DNA from: Knoxdaviesia capensis
Lineage: Eukaryota; Ascomycota; Sordariomycetes; Microascales; Gondwanamycetaceae
Assembly: GCA_001510575.1 (NCBI GenBank)
Contig: LNGK01000002.1
Coordinates: forward strand, 3,150,144-3,214,143
DNA: 64,000 nucleotides
Direction: 5' to 3'
Positions 55,693 to 64,000 of this stretch are shown here, piece by piece. The notes beneath the pieces are model-generated. The model saw only the letters and a program-made list of their open reading frames with translations. It made no database searches and was not told where the DNA came from. The first letter of the stretch is position 1. Each line of letters begins with the position of its first letter. The position numbers and the translations under genes are program-made.

Positions 55693-58600
55693 AAGGTGGG
55701 AGGGGTGTGTGCATGGACGGGCAGAGAAGCTTTTCTCTCGAGATATATGATGTCTACAGCATTCAAGCAGCGATATCGGATCGGGATATCAGTTGGGCAG
55801 GCGTTTCTGGTGGTTCTTGGGTAGGCGATGGCAAACTAACGGGCGTGTATATTACATGATACGATAACCCTCTATAATTGAGGCGAAAGCCGAATATGGT
55901 CAATACCGCATGAAGAGTGAATGCGTGACTCGACACCAGGGATATCTACACTACATACACCACCAGCATATGCAGCTACCTTTCACCTGTCAGACCGGAG
56001 CACCTACCACGTCGTCGCCGGCCCTTTCTGCGGCCAAGACGGCGTAGGCAGGGCAATATATCGACGCCTCGTTTTCGGTGCCCGGTTCGAACATCGTCGA
56101 TGCCTAACTCACGGCCCATCCATATCTTCCACGGTGAATAGGTAGAAAGATGTAGGTGTGGAGCGGCGGGGGATTACTTCATAGTTATTCTTCTGTGGAT
56201 ACACCTCGACCTCGTTATGTTTCCCGATTCAAATTCCTGCATGGAACTCTATTTGTTCGTTTCCTAATCTTTTACTTTAGCCCCTCTTCCTGGGAGTCTG
56301 TTGGGCCGCATTTTGCTGACCTTGGATGCATGCCACGTCAGATTTGGTGATTCTCGGTATATAAGTGGTCTAGACCCAGAAAATGCATCCAATACCAATG
56401 TCAACCGTTGAATCTTCGCTCAGAGAGGTCAGGAGAAATCTCTACAGCCCCAATATCATATTGGCTAATGGTGGGATGCTGACACCACGAGGAGGAGGCG
56501 TGTTGGGCATCAGGAGGTCGAAACGGCGACGATTCCGCCACTACAGTTGAATTTCTGCTGCCCATCTCTGCACGTACATCACGTTCTCCGCGAGTGATAT
56601 TTTCGTTCATGCCAGATGCTGTACTATAAAAAGAAAAGTCCTAGATCACAGAGTGGTTGGGCATCATACTGCGGTGAGCCCCGAATGGCCGGTAATGGGG
56701 CCGGCGGTGACGACAATGACGGAGACATGATGAGCCATCTGCGAGGTCCAGTGTTTTTAAAGGCTGCGGCATCGAGATAAGTGTGTGCTCTGCAACTGGT
56801 TCGATGCATGCCAGGCATGCAGCTATCGTGGAAGTCTGGATCGCAAACCAAAGGTGAGGTTGGTGGATGGACACAAGGCCCAGGCATTAGAGTCCAGACA
56901 CTGTCAGGAACGGATCCTACAGTTGCTGTGCATCAATAGTACGTCTATGCAGCATGCACAGCATATTTGGAGTCTCCCAGGCCCCGTATGGGGCTTGGAA
57001 CGATACGTATATGGGGACCAGACGTCTATCCTCGGTGTAGTCGGTGAAGACACGGAGAACGCCTGTCTCCATATCTCCCCGCCCCCGCTCTCCAGACACT
57101 GACGATCCCAGCGGAAAACACTCGGCCAATAGCAGCCCGAGACGAAAAGGGACGTCCATCACCCAGGATAGTTCCCGGCAGTGGCACGCGAGGATCTGCG
57201 CGTCTGCAAGTGTGGCAGGACTGGGGCGTTTCGCATTGGTCGATGCAGCTTGAAGAAACAGGCTGTAAGAACTGGTCAGAAGCGACGGCTGCCTAGTCCA
57301 AGTTCACCGTACATGATGGAGAAGAGAGACTGGCCTGTGACGCAGGGTGTGTAGCAAAGGGTGCCTGTTCCAGTATCACAGGACTCGTCGATCTGAGTTT
57401 CACAGCACTTCCTTGCGTAAACTCCGGTAGGGACGCACATACACCGGATTGGACACCATCAGGAACTTTAGAGGCGTGTGAGAGTTGTGCAGAGTTGATG
57501 TTCCCATGGAAGGGTGATACGTGTGCAAGAGAAGGGCTGGCGGTCCTCTGCTGTGCTTCCACCAACGAGTCTATTCTAGGCTCCGAGTCTGACAGAAAAA
57601 GCCACCCCCAGCCACAACTTACACAGTGAAGCCCACCACGAAAGCGGCAGAGAACTCACCGTGCCGCCGACGAAAGTCCTCCAGGAGGAGAATGTCTGGG
57701 TGTCAAGTCCGGCGCAAAAGCAGCCGGGAGGCGTGGGCGGCTTGCAGCATAGATTGGGTTGTTTCGAAACAGTACGTCGTCGTCCGGATTGCATATAGGA
57801 CATCGGGAACACTATATCTTGCATACCGGCAATGGGGCACAGCAAACATGCACAGCGGCTGGTAAAAACGCCGGGTATCTTCTTCTTCGTCACGGAACGG
57901 AGGCAGAGAGAATGTAATTAGACACCCCCAATATCCAGCCGTGGTTGCAATGGCCCTACTTGGTATTGACACCTGAAGCCGCGCGCTTTTGGTCTATATT
58001 TCTGCTGCACTTAATAACGGTGTTATAAATGTCGCTCTCCGTTGGTTCTTCAGATATCCCGAACGGGTCACGGCGCGTACACGAAAGAGCAACACAACCA
58101 CATCCACATGCGTTTAACCCACCAGAAGCCAACACGGCGGTCCTCCGTGACGACTTGGAACAAGCAATATGGGATGGATACGTGATGAGCTAACTTCTAC
58201 ACAAACCATTTTTATATATAAAAAATTGAGGGGGATGATAGTGACTGTAACCCCTCCTCTCCCTCCCTGGTCATGATACCAGATATCTCCAAAGACGTGG
58301 AACATTTTCACGATACAACACAACGGACCAGTAAGAAGCCAGACCTACGCGCTGGAATGTGTCCCAGACGCACTTCAGGCCTAGGCTCGATCGATAGTGC
58401 TGTGGAGAGGACCCTGCGTCAACGGAGCCACTAGAATGCTTGCCCAACCTCGCCGGCACCCTGCGAGATTATTCTCTTCGCTTCTACGGGTTCTGATTTC
58501 TTCGTCGCAGGACGTGTCCGCCATGCCTGGTTCTTGTGTGTGAGCTTTCAGAACCCCTGTCAAAGAAACAAAGTTGCAGACAGGCCAAACCTGCAACCTC

Positions 58601-59765
58601 TTCGCTTGTGATGCACGGCGCACGCTCACCGAAAACCACAGTTGCAGGGATTTTCGTTTTTCTTTTTCTTTTGGAGGGGGGGACGAACGAAGCTGAAGTT
58701 GTTTTTGCTCTGTCTCACTTGGAAGCAGATCGTCAACCGGCAGATGGAATTCCGGCCTCTTTTTGGGCTGTTGCCTGCCTATCTGTCTCACTCGTACACC
58801 AAGCGATGTTCACAGTGTGTCCGTCTCACTGGGCCAGTCACTCGTCTGCGACAGAACAAATCAGGTGGATGATAACTGATCTTGATGCACATACGAGGAA
58901 TACACCTGAACTCTCATATGGTGGGTTGGGTAATTTTGTGCCCTTCCAGTGCATTCCAGCCATAACGAGGACGGATGCGAGTGCAACCATTCACCAGCGT
59001 CTCCACGTTCCCGTTTTCAAGCGCGTAATGGGCGTTAATTGGGGAGCAGGTGTGCGTCAACCAATAGTAAGGCCGGCCACACGAGCTTCTCCTCTAGAAA
59101 TATAGCCGTCATGTTAGGGTGCCATCGAGAATAATGTGGCTGCCTCCGAATTTGATAGGAATAACTAATGCCGCTGTTTGTATGTCTAAGAGATATCAAA
59201 TTCTATCAGGCAAGTTCGGTACATATACTTACACGGACCAAAGTGTCTCTCTTGGACTTCCTCCTTTGGCCACACGCCCCCTCCTTTCCAGCTCTGTTCT
59301 AGGGGTTCATCGAAGGTACATCTGCGATACTTTCCACTTGCAATTCCTTTTCCAGCTACCCTGTAAAGCGCAGAACTTGACGATAAAGGCTGAAAAACAA
59401 AAGGAAAAGTAGGTGTGGCCAACCAGGTGATCTGTGCAGCGAGAATTGCAAAGAAAGAGACAAGAAGCTGGCGATCCGGTCCCAACCTATGGCGGGTAGC
59501 ATCTCAACCCTAATAACTGAGGATTATCGTGAGGCCTAAGGACCGGCCAAGCAGGCCTCAGTGCCCAGAGGATGGAGGGACATCTTCTGTAGTTTATCAG
59601 TTTTAGCAGATAAAAGGCGCGCAACAGTCGCAGTGTGTTCGAGGGAGCATCTTGCGCAAATCCCATATAATCCCTGCCTGTCCTCACTCATTCACCCACT
59701 CACTGTCGATGGTAAAGACATGGAGTGATGAGACGTTACGAACAAACGGAAGTGTCTCCCAATTT

Positions 59766-59770
<5 letters not shown>
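55693..59770. other. gene-free region, part 1
   Basis: No supportable gene over ~4 kb. Open frames up to 189 codons on either strand lack recognisable motifs. AACCCTAA lies at 59506-59513. Pieces of multi-exon genes without known families cannot be excluded. Confidence 0.4.

Positions 59771-59798
<28 letters not shown>
59771..59798. repeat. (CT)n microsatellite
   Basis: About fourteen CT units in a pyrimidine-rich context that resembles fungal leader regions. No coding region with recognisable motifs follows. Confidence 0.85.
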
Positions 59799-62700
59799 TC
59801 AGAGTCCTACAGACATTCATTTACTGCGCCATTGGGTCCCCAACTGCTTCAGGAGTCAACTGCGCTATTCCACCCGAGCGACGTTGCACGTCGTTGTGCG
59901 CCCTGGAAGCCTCTTTTGTCCCTTCTATTCCCAGGCAAGGCAAAAAGTCTCACGAAGAGGAAAATTTTCGTCCCGTCTCGCAAGGGTAAACGAGATGGTG
60001 GAGCGACGGACCGCCGCCGCGTCCTTCTTGACGTTGTTCTCTTTCCCTGCATCATCCCGATACACCATGGCTTCTTTTCATTTCCAATTCCAGGGCTCAA
60101 AGTTCGTTTGATACCGTATAAAGATAGGCCCGTGTGCGAGGCCCACTCACTCCTAAGAAGCGCACCGGAAATTCCAGCTTCCTCCCCTTCTTATCATTCC
60201 ATGCAGCTTCCATGTTTGGCCTTCCACACTCAGCAACGCCAACCGTTTGAAAAATAAGCCCGGATGAGTTCAATTTTCAAGTGTGTGCCTCATATCAGTG
60301 AAGATACTGAGAAGGGGGGGATGGAGAGAAAAATTTTCACCTGGAATAGGGGGATTGGTGTGGGAGGCAATCTCAACACTTTGACATTGCGTCTGGTAAG
60401 CACACGAGCCCAGGCCTGTTCTTCTTCTTTCTAGTAGTATTCCCTCAGCCTCGTCTCGTAGTTTGACGTCCGTGGGATAACTCCAAACAACGCCAAAACA
60501 AACTAAATGTAACATTTACCACGCATACTCACGGACCGGAGGACCTTGTTTGTAGAAAATAGGGGGCTCCGGAATCGGGACTCACGATCAAAGAAGGATG
60601 GTCTGAAACAAGATTGCGTTCGGTGCGAACGAAAAGACCAACAGACAAACAAAAGCACACACCCCCTCCGGAAGGAAAAAAAGAAAATTTTGAAAGCCCC
60701 TGAGCTCAGACGGTCCGAGTTTGGATACCGGAACGACCAGAATACCGTAGGTGGACTAACGCCGACTATCACACCGGAGAGAGTGATAACAGCAAAGCAC
60801 ATATAGGGGGGGGGCTGGTACACCAATGGGGCTGCCAGTTTGTTTCTTTATTTTATTTTTATTTTTCTCTCTATGAAAGCAAAATCTCCGGCTTAAACGG
60901 GCCTTAGTTTCGCCCTACTTCTCAGGCCAGAGTCAATCGCAAAGTGCAAGCCTACCTATTACGCGAGAGAGCACCTGTGACACACCAACGACGCGAATCA
61001 CGACGTGAACTGTTGCTGCTAAACGTCAAGGCTGTCTTCACATCGCGAAAGCCGCCACCAGCCTATCGATTTTTCTGCCTGGCGTCTGCTTATTGGCAAC
61101 ATATACAAGGACTGCCTTAGCTGCAACGTCTTCGGTGGAAGTCTAGGGCCCATGAGGCTGTCGATATTCCGGTTCCATGGAACTCTCGATGGATACTGTT
61201 GTCTTCACGTCTGGTCCAGTGATATCTGGCCGACGCGGGCGTGTGAACCGGTTTTCATCGCCCGGCGAAGACTGCGCCTCACAATCACGGCCAATCAGGT
61301 GTTGTACGGGTTACACCCTCATCAGCGGGCTCTCACTTACACCGATCGTCGCTGAGAGGGGCGTTTTCAGACTGAGTGAGCACAAATATCAAATCTTCGA
61401 CATCTTGCCCCCCACCGAGAGTCTCCCCGTGTTTAAGCCCAGGCCGCAAGTCACGACTTGTAGCAAGGGAACGGTAGGTCGTCAGGTCATGTCGTCGGTG
61501 TGCATATGGCAGGGAGAAGATGCCGATCATCACTGTCTTTCACCCACTAAAGACATGTGAGAGATGGCGAGACATGAATGTCAGATGTAGTATTCCACTA
61601 TCCTTAGAAGGTTACACGGGAGCAGCTGTAGTGGTGAGGGGCTTTGAATACGATCTGCGCCTGTAGGCCTCAGACAGCCCATATGGGTCCGGTAAACGCC
61701 ATGTTCTGGATCCCGCCGCCCGGTCCGACCAACCAACCGCCGGTAGTTTCTTTTTGTCGTCCAGCCCGCGTCTATGGCTGGTTTGCCGTCAGGAGAGGCC
61801 CTTTTCCGGAGAGACAGGGCCCTCAGGGTAGAAAATCCAAACGGCCGTTAAACCAAACGCCTCCCTACGCTTCCACCAGTCTTGTAAGGGCATCGGTCCA
61901 CCCTTGGCTGGTAGCTGGCCTGTGCCGTGCTTCCTGGACAAAGCAAAGATTCTCCCAACCCAGCCTCATATCCAAAAAGCACTGGCCCGCGTGGCTGCTG
62001 TTTGTAGCACTTCTCCTACACCAAGGTGTCGGCATTGGTGGTGTAAGACGTGCTGGTGTGGTACACCACAGCCGCCGCCCCCGCTGCACGCACCAAGCAA
62101 ACATGCCAAACACCGGCCGCGCGCCCGCCATCCATTCCAGCCTTCCAGCCATGTTTGAATGTTTGCTCGGTGAGCTGGATGCAAGACAACACAATACGAC
62201 CGCCTCTTACGTGTGCGTGTCCGTCCGTGAGTTTCTGTTTAGTCCCCCCCCCCCTTCCATCCCTCCTAATTCCTTCAGTATTCATGTGCGCCCGTGAGCC
62301 CATCTCCGAGGCCGGAGGATCGCGCTCACCGCACCCCCACCCCTTGCGTTGGAGGGAGACAACCAGGGAAAAGGATAACAAAGCAAATATAAAAGGACGT
62401 CAGGGAGAGCGGGAAGGCCAAAGCAGAAAGACAGGCGTGCCGCGAGACCTACAACAGGACAGACCACGTTTACTTACCGCTCCGGAATGTTGCATGTTGG
62501 ACCGCTGGACACCACCCTCATCGTTTGTTGGAATTACCACAAAGTCCAGCCGCCGTTGGTGATTGATTCCTTCTGGATGAAAACAAGGAAGCAAAACCTT
62601 GAACACCTCACGTACCATTCAAGCTATGCTTATACGAACTGATGCACGGTTTATTTCAATGTAAACTCAGAATCACAGCATCTAAAACTCAATCTGTGTC

Positions 62701-64000
62701 CCCTTGAACAAGCGGCCAGTGTAGTAGTGGTCGATCCCTTCCCTTCAGCTCGAGAACACCAGTTGGTTTCACATGTCTCGGGCCAACCTCAAATTTGCTC
62801 GTCCATTCACACGCACACACGCATGATCATTCGAGCCAGCCAATGACTCCCGCATTTTACACACAAGACACTGCAGACATCTTCGAATATAGTAAAATAG
62901 AAAGTCAAATTGATAATATCTAAATGCGAGACCCGCAAGAGCCCAGAAAAAAGGGGTATATCCAAGAAAAACAAATGCCTCCGCACAAAACAAACGAGAT
63001 GAAAATTGATATCCGATATTCAAGCAATGCCGCAACCAAGAAAAGAAAACTAGAAAGAAAGAATATTTTGGGGGAAAAAAAACCAAGGAAATCCAAGTGA
63101 TGGGATGAGGGTATCATCTAAGCTAAACGTGAAAAAAAGGAAAGGAGAGCCAACCCAGAAACAGACACAAATTTTGAAGAAAAGCAAAACGCACAAAGAA
63201 AAAGTAAATTAGAGATAGGAAAATGAATGAATGAGAGCAATGATGCTGATCATGAGATGCAGAAAAGAAAAAAGTCTATCCATCAAAGTCGTAAAGATAA
63301 GAAGGAGAAGGAAGGAAATATCCCAGGGAACTTGTCCAGGGACCTGGAGAATCATCAATCTCCCCAAGAAGGGCTTTCTCTAGGGATAAAGGAGCGGTTG
63401 GTTTGAGAGGAGAGGGAGATAACCCTCCTGAAGACATGAAAAGGAACAGTAGGTGACGGTCAAGGATGAGAGAGAAGATCCGAGAAGGACTTAGACAAGA
63501 GATAGGAAATCATGCAAGTAAATGAGCGTCAGGTCAGGCATTCAATGCCGAAAGATGAGTAAATTAAGAAGAGAACAAAAAAGCCCTGCCGTCCAACGGA
63601 CCCAGTCCAACTAACTTCGTTGGATGTGAGCCACTTTAGGAGGAAAAGGGGCACGAAAAGTAAGAAAAGGGTCCGGAACCCGGATTTTGAAGAGAATCGA
63701 ATATAAAAAATCAAATTGAAGCCAAAAATGGAATAACAGAACAAAAAAAGCAAGTAGAAGATCCCACAGGGGCATTCCACAAGACATGCAGTAATAAAGA
63801 AATGGAAAACAGAGACTCCGGTTCCTGTCTATTGGCCAAATCGCAGTGCTGAAAAAGAAGAGAGAGAAAAAAAAGATCCCAAAAGCAGAGAAAACTCAAA
63901 ACACATACAGGAAGAAAAGTCAATTGGCGCAAGCCATGGTAATTTTTTGTCTTGCCCAAAAAGTCCCATGCATAACAAGAAAGCAGAAAATCAGAAGAAA
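59799..64000. other. gene-free region, part 2, to right edge
   Basis: No gene supported. The final 1.2 kb (62.8-64.0 kb) is strongly purine-rich on the plus strand. This resembles the flanks of minus-strand genes elsewhere in the window and may belong to a minus-strand gene beyond the right edge. Confidence 0.4.

Noticed and set aside
56085..56110. tRNA-like T-loop (GGTTCGAAC)
   Set aside because: No matching acceptor, D or anticodon arms could be folded around it.
58536..59105. 189-codon plus-strand open frame
   Set aside because: No recognisable motif, poor codon bias compared with confirmed genes, no intron signals that extend it.
61644..62297. 217-codon plus-strand open frame
   Set aside because: Unusual composition (Pro, Arg, Trp, Cys scattered), no signal peptide or domain; overlaps similar-sized frames on the other strand.

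Overview
The window looks like a contig from a filamentous ascomycete (Pezizomycotina, probably Eurotiomycetes; inferred from gene content and style, not from a search). Genes are broken by short introns with GT-AG borders. Their products are typical of moulds: a Zn2Cys6 regulator, a Pdr5-type ABC pump, an Hol1-like MFS carrier, a CBM1 protein, a small cysteine-rich secreted protein and a GPI-anchored repeat protein. There are two tRNA genes. I see no rRNA, no CRISPR array and no intact transposon.

Layout. 0.3-8.1 kb, all minus strand: a secreted FMN hydroxy-acid oxidase-like enzyme (8 exons), an acidic Nop8/SRP40-like nucleolar protein and a Zn2Cys6 transcription factor. 8.1-11.6 kb: gene-free, ending in an intron-containing tRNA-Gly(GCC). 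11.9-21 kb: an isochorismatase-like hydrolase (-), a secreted 8-cysteine protein (-), a GPI protein with ten C-x2-H-x2-H-W-H-C motifs (+), and two divergent short-chain dehydrogenases (-/+). 23.5-30.5 kb: an MFS transporter (+), a CBM1-only secreted protein (-), and a divergent pair made of a rhodanese-type protein (-) and the arsenite exporter ACR3 (+). 31-45 kb: a polyQ DUF7053-like protein (-), an ABC1/UbiB-type mitochondrial kinase-like protein (-), cytochrome c heme lyase (+) and a 1471-residue PDR-type ABC transporter (-). 45-64 kb: tRNA-Ser(AGA) (-), a coiled-coil protein (-), a lysine-methyltransferase-like protein (-), a cytidine/deoxycytidylate deaminase-fold protein (+), then more than 8 kb with no gene I can support.

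How genes may work together. The clearest functional pair is the rhodanese-fold protein facing ACR3, which suggests an arsenic detoxification unit (reduction, then efflux). ACR3, the MFS carrier and the PDR pump make the 23-45 kb stretch rich in efflux functions. There is no biosynthetic core enzyme, so the transporters and dehydrogenases should not be read as a secondary-metabolite cluster. Exon borders were worked out by hand. For every spliced model the summed exon length is a multiple of three and a family motif continues across most junctions.

Most unusual: the ten-motif His/Cys repeat protein, whose DNA shows nested duplications; eleven telobox-like AACCCTAA 8-mers, all on one strand; and a CBM1 module with no catalytic domain.
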